Notes under the pieces: model-generated | What the model saw: the letters and a program-made list of their open reading frames with translations, nothing else | What the model was told of the DNA's origin: nothing | Database searches by the model: none | Part shown: positions 53,205 through 62,348 of the stretch, piece after piece | Layout of the letters: each line of letters begins with the position of its first letter | Numbering within the stretch: position 1 is the stretch's first letter | Program-made: the position numbers and the translations under genes | Origin: CAXMMR01 sp963692975 | GTDB taxonomy: Bacteria; Pseudomonadota; Alphaproteobacteria; Acetobacterales; Acetobacteraceae | Direction: 5' to 3' | DNA length: 64,000 nucleotides | Assembly: GCA_963692975.2 (NCBI GenBank) | Contig: CAXMMR010000001.1 | Coordinates: 62,001-126,000, forward strand

Positions 53205-54778
53205 TTATCCTAGTCTTTCCTTCAAATGATCCCCGACCCTCAGCGCGTTGGCCACGATCGTCAGCGTCGGGTTCACCGCGCCGATCGAGGGGAAGAACGA
53301 CGCGTCCGTCACGTACAGGTTATCCACCTCATGCGCCCGGCAATCGAGGTTCAGCACCGACGCCTTGGGATCGGTGCCGAAGCGGCAAGTGCCGGCCTGG
53401 TGGGCGGTGCCGTTCTCCGGGATGTTCTTGCCCAGATAGAGCCGCCGCTCCATCAGCACCTTGTGCGCGCCCATCGGCTCGAGCAGCTGCTCCAGCTTGT
53501 GCTTGAGCGCTTGCGCCTCACGCTCGTTGCTCTCTGTTAGCGACAGCACCACGCGGTCGCCGTCATAGACGATGCGATTGTCCGGGTTGGGCAAGTCTTC
53601 GGTCTGCAGCCAGAAGTCGATCGAGTGCTCCGCCATCTTGTCGAACGGCATGTCCGGCAGGAACGACAGAAAGCTCGGCAGCGCCTCGCCGCGGATTTGA
53701 TCGCCATGCGAGGTCGCGCACATCTGGATAAGCCCGAGCGGGTGGTCGACGTCGGGTGCGTCGAAATAGTAGTCGCTGACGGCGAGCGTCTTCTGAAACA
53801 CCGTGTGGTTCGGCTCGCGGAGCAGCGCCATCAGCACGCTCATGTTGTGCCGCATGTAGTTCCGCCCGACCTGGTTCGAGCCGTTGGCGAGCCCGTCCGG
53901 ATGGGCGTCGCTGCCCGAGCGCAGCAGCAGCAGCGCCGAGCTCAGCGCCCCGCAGGCGACGACGACGATGTCGGCCGAGTATACACCTCATGCTCCCCGC
54001 CCCGCCGCACATGCACGCCGGTGACGGTTCGCCCCGAGGCATCCGTCTCCAGCCGCTCCACATAGGCGTTGGTCATCAACGTAAAATTCGCATGCGCCGC
54101 CAATGTCGGGTCGACGCAAATCACCTGGGCGTCGGCCTTGGCGTTGATCGCGCATGGAAAGCCGTCGAACGCGTCGCAGCGGATGCACGGGCTGTAGGTG
54201 GTCGCCGAGCCGTCTGGGTTCTGCTCGAGCTTGATGCCGAGCGGCAGATGAAAGGGATGCAGGCCCTCGCCCGCAAGACGATCGCTGAGCTGCTGGATCT
54301 TCGGCTCATGCAGCACCGGCGGATAGGCATATGGCTTGCTCGACCACGGCTCGTTCGGGTCCTCGCCGCGCCGGCCATGCACCTGGAACAGCTCCTCGGC
54401 CTCGCAGTAGTACGGCTCGAACGCATCATAGCCGAGCGGCCAGGCCGGCGAGACGCCGTCGACGTGATGCAGCTCGCCGAAATCGCGCTCGCGCAGGCGG
54501 AACAGCGCCGAGCCATAGACCTTCGAATTCCCGCCGACGTAGTAGTGCAGCCCCGGATGGAAGGTCTCGCCTTTGCGGCCATACCACGTCTCCGAGGCCT
54601 GGTAGGCGCCGTCGACGAACACTGTCTTGCTGTCCCAATTGGCGCGGCTGCGCGGCAGGTAGTCACCGCGCTCAATCATCAGGATGCGCTTGCCGCCGGG
54701 CGCGAGCTTATGCGCAACCGAGCCGCCGCCCGGCCCGCTGCCGATGATGATGACGTCGTAATGGTCGCCTGCGGACAT
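53205..54778 (-). pseudogene. GMC-family FAD oxidoreductase with a one-base frameshift
   Basis: Oxidises an alcohol or sugar. Frame one from MSAGDHYDVIIIGSGPGGGS (FAD loop) with GKRILMIERGDYLPRS and YYVGGNSKVYGSALFRLRER, ending GGEHEVYT and then nonsense. Frame two resumes at SADIVVVACGALSSALLLL and ends with the active-site NGTAHQAGTCRFGTDPKASV and VTDASFFPSIGAVNPTLTIV. One missing base at about 53975-53985 (GTATACTCGG on the coding strand) restores about 524 residues. Recent mutation or sequencing error. Divergent from the POT transporter. Confidence 0.87.
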
Positions 54779-54926
54779 GTGGGCCCTCGCTGCGGGGAAG
54801 AGGTGGACGCATCCGAGCAGGCGCCGGACTGCGGTGCAACGGTGCAGCGGCGCGCCGGGTTCGTCGGCTTGCCAAGACGCGCGCCCGGTCGCGACAGTGC
54901 GGCCCCACGATCGAGGAACGGCACGC

Positions 54927-56759
54927 TTGGACACCAACAGGCAGATCATCGCAGCGCCGCCGGCCGTCTCGCGCCGCAAGTCGTTCACCGTCGTGCTGCT
55001 GATCGAGCTGTGGGAGCGCTTCGGCTATTACGGCATGCAGGCGATCCTGCTGCTGTTCCTGGTACAGCATCTCGGCTTTGCCGATGCGCAAGCCAATTTG
55101 CTCTGGGGCGCGTTCAGCGCCCTGCTCTATGCCGCGCCGGCGCTCGGCGGCTGGATCGGCGACCGGCTGCTCGGCCCACGACATACGATGGTCGTGGGCG
55201 CCGCCACGCTGATGACAGGCTACGCGCTGCTCGCCGTGCCGGTCGAACGGCTCGGCCTGGCTGCGGGCGGCCCGAGCCTCTACGTCCCGCTCGCCATCGT
55301 CATCGTCGGCAACGGCCTGTTCAAGTCGAACGTCGCCAACCTCGTGCGCCGCATCTACGAGGGCGACGACGCCCGCCTCGATAGCGCGTTCACGATCTAT
55401 TACATGGCGGTCAACGTGGGCTCGACCGTCTCGATCCTGTTCACGCCCTGGATGGAAGGCCGCTTCGGTTGGCACCCGGCCTTCGGCGTCGCGGCCGCCG
55501 GCCTTGCGGTCGGGCTCGTCAGCTACGCGGCGCTGCGTCGCTGGCTCGCCCATGTCGGCACCTCGCGCGACCTCGCAGCACTGCCGGTCCGCCGCCTCGC
55601 CGCGCTGCTCGCAGGCGTCGTGCTGACCGTGTTGCTGGCCAGCCTGGTGCTGCAGCATGCGCAGGTCGCACGCGCGTGCGTCTGGGTCGCCGGGCTCGCT
55701 ACGCTCGGCATCTGGATCTGGATCTATCGCCGCTGCCGCGCCTCGGAGCGCGCCGGGCTAATGGTGATGTATGTGCTCACCGGCGAGGTGCTGCTGTTCT
55801 TCGTCTTCTACCAGCAGACCGGAACATCCCTGCTGCTCTTTTCCCTGCGCAACGTCTCGCTCGATTGCAGCCTGTTCGGCCACACGCTGTTCCGCTGGTC
55901 GCCGGCGCAGTTCCAGGCGTTCGATCCGATCTGGATCGTGGTGCTGACGCCGATCCTGGTCTGGCTGTACAGCCGATTTGATGCGCGCGGCTGGCGCATT
56001 CCGATCGCGCTGAAATTTGCCGCCGGCTTTGCCGCTAATGCGGGCGCGTTTCTCGTCTGGTGGCTGTGCGCCGCCGTCAGCACGACGCCGCTGGTCTCGT
56101 CCTGGGTGATGGTCTGGGCCTACGGCCTGTTTTCCGCAGGCGAGCTGCTGACCAGCGGCCTCGGCCTTGCCGTCGTCGCTCGCTACGTGCCGGCCCGCAT
56201 GTCGGGCTTCATGATGGGATCGTACTACCTGGCGATCGGCGTCGCGCTCTATATCGGTAGCGCGATCGCCAATCTGGCCGCGATCGACCATGCCGTCCCG
56301 GCATCGGCCGCAGCGACGCTCGGTATCTACGCGTCGTTGTTCCGCACGCTCTTTGCGGTCGCCGCCCTGGCCCTGCTGCTGTGCCTCGCACTGCTGCCGT
56401 GGATCGCGCGTCTCGATCGCCGGCATCAGGCGGAGGCAACAGCCGGCGAAACCGGTCGGCTGAGCACGTCGTGGTCGCAGGCGGCTGCCTGCGACGCCAG
56501 GGCTTTAGGCTTCGTGCTCGGCCGATGCCGGCTCCTGCGACATCGTATTGGTCTCGACCTTGTCGGCCGAAACGGTCTTGCGGCCGCGCTTGAGGGCACC
56601 CGTCTTCGGCGCCGTCGTCGTCTTCGGCGCCGCCGTCTTGGTCGCGCGCTTGGGTGCCGTCTCGGTCTTCGCCTCGGCGTTTCGCCGGCTGCTTGGTCGC
56701 GCGCGTCAGCTCCTTGTTCTTGGCGCGCAGCGTCGAGACGGTGCGCTCGAGCTTGGTGA
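54927..56759 (+). CDS. Proton-dependent oligopeptide transporter family (POT/PTR) permease
   Basis: TTG start at 54927 with CGAGGAA upstream; the conserved protein begins at RKSFTVVLLIELWERFGYYG (ExxERFxYYG proton motif). Further POT marks: LGGWIGDRLLGPRHTMVVGA, IVGNGLFKSNVANLVRRIY, AFTIYYMAVNVGS, FVFYQQTGTSLLLF. About 14 membrane helices end near residue 500 (LALLLCLALLPWIARLDRRH). The remaining tail of about 100 residues is Arg-rich and is read across the convergent Lys-rich gene (255-base overlap); it is probably not real, and a stop may have been lost to an indel. Confidence 0.88.
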   Translation: MDTNRQIIAAPPAVSRRKSFTVVLLIELWERFGYYGMQAILLLFLVQHLGFADAQANLLWGAFSALLYAAPALGGWIGDRLLGPRHTMVVGAATLMTGYALLAVPVERLGLAAGGPSLYVPLAIVIVGNGLFKSNVANLVRRIYEGDDARLDSAFTIYYMAVNVGSTVSILFTPWMEGRFGWHPAFGVAAAGLAVGLVSYAALRRWLAHVGTSRDLAALPVRRLAALLAGVVLTVLLASLVLQHAQVARACVWVAGLATLGIWIWIYRRCRASERAGLMVMYVLTGEVLLFFVFYQQTGTSLLLFSLRNVSLDCSLFGHTLFRWSPAQFQAFDPIWIVVLTPILVWLYSRFDARGWRIPIALKFAAGFAANAGAFLVWWLCAAVSTTPLVSSWVMVWAYGLFSAGELLTSGLGLAVVARYVPARMSGFMMGSYYLAIGVALYIGSAIANLAAIDHAVPASAAATLGIYASLFRTLFAVAALALLLCLALLPWIARLDRRHQAEATAGETGRLSTSWSQAAACDARALGFVLGRCRLLRHRIGLDLVGRNGLAAALEGTRLRRRRRLRRRRLGRALGCRLGLRLGVSPAAWSRASAPCSWRAASRRCARAW

Positions 56760-56972
56760 CCTGAGCGCGCAGCTCGTCCTTGCTCACCTTCGGCGCTGCC
56801 GCCGACTTTGCTGCCGGGCGCGCGCTTGGCCTGGCGGACGACGCCTTTGCAGCGGCGGGCTTTTTCCGTCTTCGACTTTGTCGCCGCCGACTTTCTTGCC
56901 GTCGACGCCGGCGCCGTCCTGCGCGCCGGAGCGCCTCGTTTTGCTTTGGTTCGCCGTGCTTGCTCGCGCCAT
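56505..56972 (-). pseudogene. Lys/Ala-rich histone-like coiled-coil protein with two compensating frameshifts
   Basis: ATG at 56972 with AGGAG eight bases before it. Frame one: MARASTANQSKTRRSGAQDG..DKVEDGK. At an A5 run the sense moves to a second frame: KPAAAKASSARPSARPAAKS, then a leucine-zipper-like DELRAQVTKLERTVSTLRAK and NKELTRATKQPAK. Near AAACGCCGAGG it returns to frame one: AEAKTETAPKRATKTAAPKT..VETNTMSQEPASAEHEA, stop at 56505. The net length (156 codons) is in frame. Most likely a ~155-residue basic, H1-like DNA-binding protein disturbed by one lost and one gained base. Confidence 0.6.
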
Positions 56973-57144
56973 TGATCGTGCTCCTGGATTGCCGATTCGC
57001 ATATGGTCTGATCTGTGTGGCTCGGCAATCACACGAATACAAGTATCAAGTCGTCAGGTTTCACTTCGGCGATTACCGTTTTTGCTAAAATGTTTCGCGC
57101 CGAGCGGTAAAACGCCAAGCTCTGCGATCACCGCCGCATACAAT

Positions 57145-59079
57145 TCACGCATGACGACCGGCAACGAGGTCGCCGACAACGCCGGGATCGGCCAGCGTCG
57201 AGATGTCGCCCAACTGATCGCTCTCGTCGGCGGCGATCTTGCGCAGGATGCGGCGCATGATCTTGCCGGAACGCGTTTTCGGCAGTCCGGGCGCCCACTG
57301 GATCACGTCCGGCACCGCGATCGGACCGATCTCGCGGCGCACCCAGGCGCACAAATCCTTTTTCAAAGAGTCACTTGGCTGCACGCCGTCCTTCAGCGTC
57401 ACGTAGGCGTAGATGCCCTGCCCCTTCAGCTCGTGCGGAAAACCAACCACCGCGGACTCCGCGACGAGCGTATTGGAAACGAGCGCGCTTTCCACCTCCG
57501 CGGTGCCCATCCGATGTCCGGACACGTTGATCACGTCGTCGACGCGGCCGGTGATCCAATAGTAGCCGTCGGCATCGCGCCGCGCCCCGTCGCCGGTAAA
57601 GTACAAACCCGGATAGGTCGAGAAATACGTCTGGATGAATCGTTCGTGATCGCCGTAGACGGTGCGCATCTGTCCCGGCCAGCTGTCCGCCAGGCAAAGA
57701 TTGCCTTCCGCCTCGCCCTCCAGCACCCGCCCTTCGGCATCGACGAGCAGCGGCTTGATGCCCGGCAGCGGCAGCGTCGCCGAACCCGGCTTGGTCGCAA
57801 TCGCGCCGGGCAGCGGCGAGATCAGGATGCCGCCCGTCTCCGTCTGCCACCACGTGTCGACGATCGGGCAACGCTCGTCGCCGACAACACGATGATACCA
57901 GCGCCACGCCTCCGGATTGATCGGCTCGCCGACGCTGCCGAGAATGCGCAAGCTGCCGCGATGATGCTTGCGGACCGGCGCATCGCCCTCACGCATCAGC
58001 GAGCGGATCGCCGTCGGCGCGGTGTAGAAGATATTGACCTTGTGCGTGTCCACCACGTGCCAGAACCGGCCCGCGTCCGGATAGCTGGGCACGCCCTCGA
58101 ACATCACCGTGGTCGCGCCGTTCAGCAGCGGCCCGTAGACGACGTAGGTGTGGCCGGTCACCCAGCCGATGTCTGCGGTGCACCAGAACACCTCGCCCGG
58201 CTTGTAGTCGAACACCAGCTCATGCGTGAAGCTCGCCCACATCAGGTAGCCGCCGGTCGTGTGCAAAACGCCTTTCGGCTTGCCGGTGCTGCCCGAGGTG
58301 AACAGCAGGAACAGCGGATCCTCCGCCGCCATCTCCTCCGGCTCGCACACCGCCTCCTCGTGCGCGAGCAACTCGTCATAGCGCACGTCGCGCCCAGCCT
58401 GCATCGGCACCGCAGCACCCGTCACCGCAACGACGATCACCTGCGCAACACCCGCGCAGCCGGCGAGTGCGGCGTCCGCATTTGCCTTGAGCGCCACCCG
58501 CTTGCCGCCGCGCCGTCCCTCGTCGGCGGTGATCAGCAGCGTGCTGCCGCAACCCTCCATCCGGTTTGCCAGACTGTCCGGCGAAAACCCGCCAAACACC
58601 ACCGAATGCACGGCGCCGATGCGCGCGCAGGCCAGCATCGCCACCGCCGCCTCGGGCACCATCGGCAAATAGATCGTCACCCGGTCGCCGCGGCCAACCC
58701 CCATCCGCCGCATCGCCGCACCCAGCCGGCACACGTCGCGATGCAGCTCGCGATAGGTGATCGCGCGATGCTCGCCCGGCTCGTCGCCCTCCCACAGGAT
58801 CGCGACCTGATCGCCGCGCATCTTGAGATGACGATCAAGGCAGCACACCGACGCGTTGAGCTTGCCGTCCTCGAACCAGCGGATCGAAACGCCGTCGGTG
58901 AAGCTCGTGTTCTTGATCACCGTCGGCCGGCGCGACCAGACGAGACGGTCGAGCTCGCCGGTCCAGAACTCGTTCGGCTCCAGCGCCGCATGATTGGTCA
59001 TCAGCCGATACCGCTCGGCGTTCACATGCGCCGCCGCGGCCAATGATGGCTTGACGTGATACAGCGTGTCCTCGGTCAT
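57145..59079 (-). CDS. acs: Acetyl-CoA synthetase
   Basis: Activates acetate to acetyl-CoA through acetyl-AMP. 644 residues from MTEDTLYHVKPSLAAAAHVN. Motifs: LLFTSGSTGKPKGVLHTTGG, VVYGPLLNGATTVMFEGVPS, DTWWQTETGGILISPLPG, YFTGDGARRDADGYYWITGR, NVSGHRMGTAEVESALVSN and the acetylation-site Lys in LPKTRSGKIMRRILRKIA. An in-frame ATG at 59124 adds residues without match. Confidence 0.97.
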   Translation of the reverse strand: MTEDTLYHVKPSLAAAAHVNAERYRLMTNHAALEPNEFWTGELDRLVWSRRPTVIKNTSFTDGVSIRWFEDGKLNASVCCLDRHLKMRGDQVAILWEGDEPGEHRAITYRELHRDVCRLGAAMRRMGVGRGDRVTIYLPMVPEAAVAMLACARIGAVHSVVFGGFSPDSLANRMEGCGSTLLITADEGRRGGKRVALKANADAALAGCAGVAQVIVVAVTGAAVPMQAGRDVRYDELLAHEEAVCEPEEMAAEDPLFLLFTSGSTGKPKGVLHTTGGYLMWASFTHELVFDYKPGEVFWCTADIGWVTGHTYVVYGPLLNGATTVMFEGVPSYPDAGRFWHVVDTHKVNIFYTAPTAIRSLMREGDAPVRKHHRGSLRILGSVGEPINPEAWRWYHRVVGDERCPIVDTWWQTETGGILISPLPGAIATKPGSATLPLPGIKPLLVDAEGRVLEGEAEGNLCLADSWPGQMRTVYGDHERFIQTYFSTYPGLYFTGDGARRDADGYYWITGRVDDVINVSGHRMGTAEVESALVSNTLVAESAVVGFPHELKGQGIYAYVTLKDGVQPSDSLKKDLCAWVRREIGPIAVPDVIQWAPGLPKTRSGKIMRRILRKIAADESDQLGDISTLADPGVVGDLVAGRHA

Positions 59080-59215
59080 GACGTTGTTCTCCCGGCGCTC
59101 GTGTTGGCGCCTCGCTGGCAGCACGATAGCGGCAGAAGCGCAGCCTCCGCACGCCGCTGGAGGCGACGCCTCCAGACCTGCATAACGTAAAGCAAACCGC
59201 GGGAGTGCGAGCGAG

Positions 59216-60244
59216 ATGGATTTGCAGAAGCTGGCCGCACTCCGCGCGCGCTACACGGGCGCCGACGAGTTCAGCGACCCGCTGTTCCGCGCCGTCGCGG
59301 CACAGCAATTCGACGGCAGCCGCCGCACCCTGCCCTATGCGGGCGTGGCCACCCTGCTCGGCCTGCCGCACCGCGCCCCCGCGCCGGACCTGCCCGATCT
59401 CGGCGGCCTCGACGTCGCCCTCATCGGCGTCCCGCTCGACCTCGGCGTGACAAACCGCGCCGGCGCCAGGCTCGGCCCACGCGCCGTGCGCGCCATCGAG
59501 CGCATCGGCCCGATCGACCACGTCCTGCGCACAGCCCCGGCAATGCTGCTCCGCGCCGCCGACATCGGCGACGTCCCGCTCGCCAGCCGCTTCAGCCTCG
59601 AGCAATGCCACGCCGACATCGAAGCGTTCTACCACCGCGTCGTCGGCGGCGGCGTGATCCCGCTCTCCGTCGGCGGCGATCATTCCATGACACGCTCGAT
59701 CCTGCGCGCCGTCGGCGCCGCACGCCCGGTCGGCCTGATCCATATCGACGCCCATTGCGACACCTCCGGCGCCTACGAAGGCACGTCGCTGCATCACGGC
59801 GGCCCGTTCCGCCAAGCCGTGCTCGACGGCGTGCTCGACCCGGAGCGCACGGTGCAGATCGGTATTCGCGGCGGCGCCGAATACCTGTGGGAGTTCTCGG
59901 CCGCGTCCGGCATGACGGTGATCCACGCCGAGCAGGTGCACGAGCGCGGCGTCGCCTCCGTGCTCGCCCAAGCCCGCGCCGTCGTCGGCGACGGCCCGCT
60001 CTACGTCTCCTTCGACATCGACAGCATCGAGCCCGCCCTCGCGCCCGGCACCGGCACGCCTGAAATCGGCGGCCTGTTCCCGCACCAGGTGCTGCAATTG
60101 CTGCGCGGACTGGCCGGCCTGCCCATCATCGGCGCCGACGTCGTCGAAGTCGCGCCGCAATACGACGCGACAACGGCGACGGCGCAGATCGCGGCACAGA
60201 TGCTGTTCACGTTGTTCTGCCTGGTTGCACTGCGACAGAGATAA
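59216..60244 (+). CDS. Agmatinase/arginase (ureohydrolase) family protein
   Basis: 342 residues. Dinuclear manganese ligands: IPLSVGGDHSMTRSIL (His), LIHIDAHCDTSG (Asp-His-Asp) and YVSFDIDSIEPALAPGTGTP (two Asp). DLGVTNRAGARLGPRAVRA is the usual N-terminal region. Agmatinases release urea from agmatine to give putrescine; a guanidino-acid hydrolase is also possible. Downstream of acs in divergent orientation. An assignment as SpeB is plausible but not provable from sequence alone. Confidence 0.88.
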   Translation: MDLQKLAALRARYTGADEFSDPLFRAVAAQQFDGSRRTLPYAGVATLLGLPHRAPAPDLPDLGGLDVALIGVPLDLGVTNRAGARLGPRAVRAIERIGPIDHVLRTAPAMLLRAADIGDVPLASRFSLEQCHADIEAFYHRVVGGGVIPLSVGGDHSMTRSILRAVGAARPVGLIHIDAHCDTSGAYEGTSLHHGGPFRQAVLDGVLDPERTVQIGIRGGAEYLWEFSAASGMTVIHAEQVHERGVASVLAQARAVVGDGPLYVSFDIDSIEPALAPGTGTPEIGGLFPHQVLQLLRGLAGLPIIGADVVEVAPQYDATTATAQIAAQMLFTLFCLVALRQR

Positions 60245-60391
60245 GGAAGGCCAGAGGCTCTGCCTCTGGACTCCGCTGGGGCCCGAGGCCCCAGACCCCA
60301 TCCGTTCAGACCTCGCCGCCTGGCAAGAACAATAAAATGGATTTTAAAGGCTTCGCCTTTAATGGGGTCCAGGGGCAAAGCCCCTGGCCTT
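60244..60391. repeat. Dispersed hairpin repeat (B, then inverted A)
   Basis: Module B (60244-60302; GGAAGGCCAGAGGCTCTGCC, then CTGGGGCCCGAGGCCCCAGA) starts three bases from the agmatinase stop. Inverted A (60335-60391; AATGGATTTTAAAGGCTTCG, then GGGTCCAGGGGCAAAGCCCC) overlaps the last ten codons of the heptose phosphatase gene. Convergent spacer. Confidence 0.9.
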
Positions 60392-61384
60392 GCTTTGATC
60401 CAGCAGGGCCTGAACAAACTCGCCCAGGTCGCCGCCTGAAAACAGATGTCCCGCCACGCCTGCAGCCTGCGCCGCTGCAAGATCGCGCGGCTGGTCACCG
60501 ATCAGCATGCAGCGTGCGCGGTCGAGCTCCCAGGCTCGCATCAGGTCGAGCAGCATGCCCGGCGCCGGCTTGCGCCAGTCGGATTCGCGGCGATACCGGC
60601 GGACGGTTCCGTCCGGATGGAACGGGCAGACCCGGATATCGTCCACCGTGCCGCCGGCCGCCCGCAGCGCCGCGATCATCTGCCGATGCAGCTCGGCCAC
60701 GTCCGCCTCGCTGAACAGGCCGCGCGCCACGCCGGACTGGTTCGTCACCACGAACACCTGCCAGCCCTGCGCCGTCGCCTGCCGCACCGCGGCCACCGCG
60801 CCGCTGATCCACTCCCAGCGCGCCCAGCTGCCGACATAGCCGTGGTCGCGGTTGAGCACGCCGTCGCGGTCGAGCAGCAGCGCCGGCCGGCGCAGCGTCG
60901 CCAGCTCGTCCGCAGCGTCGTCGATCACGCGCCCATCGACGACGGTGTTCGCCTCCGGCCCTGCGCCCTGCAGCGCTCCCGGACGAGCCAGCACGATCCC
61001 GCTGTCGCGCACCTCGCCCCCCGGCGCGGCGAACATCACCTTGCGGCGCGCGCAGTTCGGCGCGTCGAGCACAAACGCCGCCAGCGCCGGCCCGAGATCG
61101 CCCGCCGCCACACCCGCGCTCCGCACCAGCATGACGGGCTCGTCGGCCGCTGGCTCTGCCGTCGTCGACACGGTGATCGCCGCGCGCTTCGGCAAGCTCG
61201 CCGCAAGCTCCCCGACCTCCGGCAGCCTGCCCGCCGGCGCCACGAGGACGAAGCGCTCGATCCCCCAGCGCTGCAGCTCACGCATCTGCCAGCCCAGCAG
61301 CGACCGCCCGGCGACCTCCCGCCGCCAGTCGACCGCGTCCGAGAGCCGCAGCACGGCCTGCCGCGGCAGCCCCGCCTCAGCCAA
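60359..61384 (-). CDS. gmhB: D,D-heptose 1,7-bisphosphate phosphatase with a nucleotidyltransferase-like N-terminal domain
   Basis: 341 residues. The C-terminal half is a HAD phosphatase of the GmhB/HisB type: LLLDRDGVLNRDHGYVGSW (DxD nucleophile), VFVVTNQSGVARGLFSEADV, CPFHPDGTVRRYRRESDWRK (metal-site and Lys loop) and CMLIGDQPRDLAAAQAAGVA. The N-terminal half (LGWQMRELQRWGIERFVLVA) resembles a sugar nucleotidyltransferase but lacks a clear G-rich catalytic loop. The start is taken as a TTG at 61384 overlapping the hldD stop (TTGGCTGA); a GTG further on is possible. The last residues, KARGFAPGPH, come from a repeat. Confidence 0.75.
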   Translation of the reverse strand: MAEAGLPRQAVLRLSDAVDWRREVAGRSLLGWQMRELQRWGIERFVLVAPAGRLPEVGELAASLPKRAAITVSTTAEPAADEPVMLVRSAGVAAGDLGPALAAFVLDAPNCARRKVMFAAPGGEVRDSGIVLARPGALQGAGPEANTVVDGRVIDDAADELATLRRPALLLDRDGVLNRDHGYVGSWARWEWISGAVAAVRQATAQGWQVFVVTNQSGVARGLFSEADVAELHRQMIAALRAAGGTVDDIRVCPFHPDGTVRRYRRESDWRKPAPGMLLDLMRAWELDRARCMLIGDQPRDLAAAQAAGVAGHLFSGGDLGEFVQALLDQSKARGFAPGPH

Positions 61385-62348
61385 ACGCGGCGACGGTCCG
61401 CGCCACGCCTGCCTCCAGGCTGGTGAACGGCCGGTCCCAGCCGGCCCGCCGCAGCTTGCCCACGGGCGCCTGGGTAAAATACTGGTAGTGCTCGCGCAGC
61501 TCTGGCGGCATGTCGACATAGGCGATGCGCGGCGTCTGCCCGCAGGCCGCAAAAGCCGCCCGCGCCAGCTCGTTCCAGCTCCGCGCCTGCCCGGTGCCGA
61601 CGTTGAACAGCCCGCTCGGCGCGCCCGGCGTCTCCGCCAGCCATCGGATCACCGCCACCACGTCGTCGACATGGACGAAGTCGCGCCGCTGCTCGCCATC
61701 GGCCACCCCGTCCCGATACGAGCGGAACAGCCGCACCGTCTCCCCGGCCTGCACGAGCGGAATGATCTTGCTGATCACCGACCGCATCTCGCCCTTGCAG
61801 CCCTCGCCCGGCCCATAGACGTTGAACAGCTTCAGCCCCGCCCAGCGCGGCGGCATCGGCGCTCCGTCGGCCATGTCCATGGCGACGCGCTGATCGACCA
61901 AGTGCTTGGACCAGCCATACGCGTTCAGCGGCCGCAACGCCGCCAGCGCCTCGGGCGCGTCCAGATCCTCGAAGCCAGCGCCGCCATCGCCATAGGTCGC
62001 CGCCGAGGACGCATAGATCAGCGGCACCGCGGCCTCCGCGCACCAGCTCCACAGGTCGAGCGTCAGCCGCACGTTGTCGCGCAGGATCCGGTCGACGTCG
62101 GTCTCCGTCGTCGCCGACACCGCGCCGAGGTGCACGACCAGCGCCACCTCTCCGCGGTGACGCTCCAGCCAATTGGACAGGTCTTCCGGCGTGATCAGGT
62201 CGTGCAGCGCCACGTCGAGCAGGTTGCGCCACTTGCCGCCCGTCCGCATCCGGTCGCAGCCGACGACGCGCCGCCCCGCCCGGCTGAACGCGCGGGCCAC
62301 GTGCGCGCCGATGAACCCGGCGGCCCCGGTGACCAGCACCAGGCTCAC
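61377..62348 (-). CDS. hldD: ADP-L-glycero-D-manno-heptose 6-epimerase
   Basis: Last step of LPS core heptose precursor synthesis. 323 residues. NAD-binding TGAAGFIGAHVARAFSRAG; VVHLGAVSATTETDVDRIL; IYASSAATYGDGGAGFED; catalytic Tyr and Lys in NAYGWSKHLVDQ; FNVYGPGEGCKGEMRSV and RRDFVHVDDVVAVI are diagnostic of HldD rather than a general epimerase. The ATG overlaps the hldE stop by four bases (ATGA). Confidence 0.95.
   Translation of the reverse strand: MSLVLVTGAAGFIGAHVARAFSRAGRRVVGCDRMRTGGKWRNLLDVALHDLITPEDLSNWLERHRGEVALVVHLGAVSATTETDVDRILRDNVRLTLDLWSWCAEAAVPLIYASSAATYGDGGAGFEDLDAPEALAALRPLNAYGWSKHLVDQRVAMDMADGAPMPPRWAGLKLFNVYGPGEGCKGEMRSVISKIIPLVQAGETVRLFRSYRDGVADGEQRRDFVHVDDVVAVIRWLAETPGAPSGLFNVGTGQARSWNELARAAFAACGQTPRIAYVDMPPELREHYQYFTQAPVGKLRRAGWDRPFTSLEAGVARTVAAFG

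Noticed and set aside
53308..53320. DnaA-box-like TTATCCACC
   Set aside because: One mismatch to the consensus, isolated, and inside the GMC coding region 48 kb from dnaA.
56840..56870. Programmed -1 frameshift at the A5 run of the Lys-rich gene
   Set aside because: The zero-frame codons (GGA AAA AGC) do not make a proper X XXY YYZ slippery heptamer, and a second shift further on has no recoding signal; indels are simpler.
56548..59046. 832-codon open frame on the plus strand opposite acs
   Set aside because: Antisense of a well-conserved acetyl-CoA synthetase; His/Arg-rich composition with no recognisable domain.
58835..60301. 488-codon minus-strand frame across the agmatinase-family gene
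   Set aside because: Shadow of the plus-strand gene with clear metal-ligand motifs; its start lies in a repeat.
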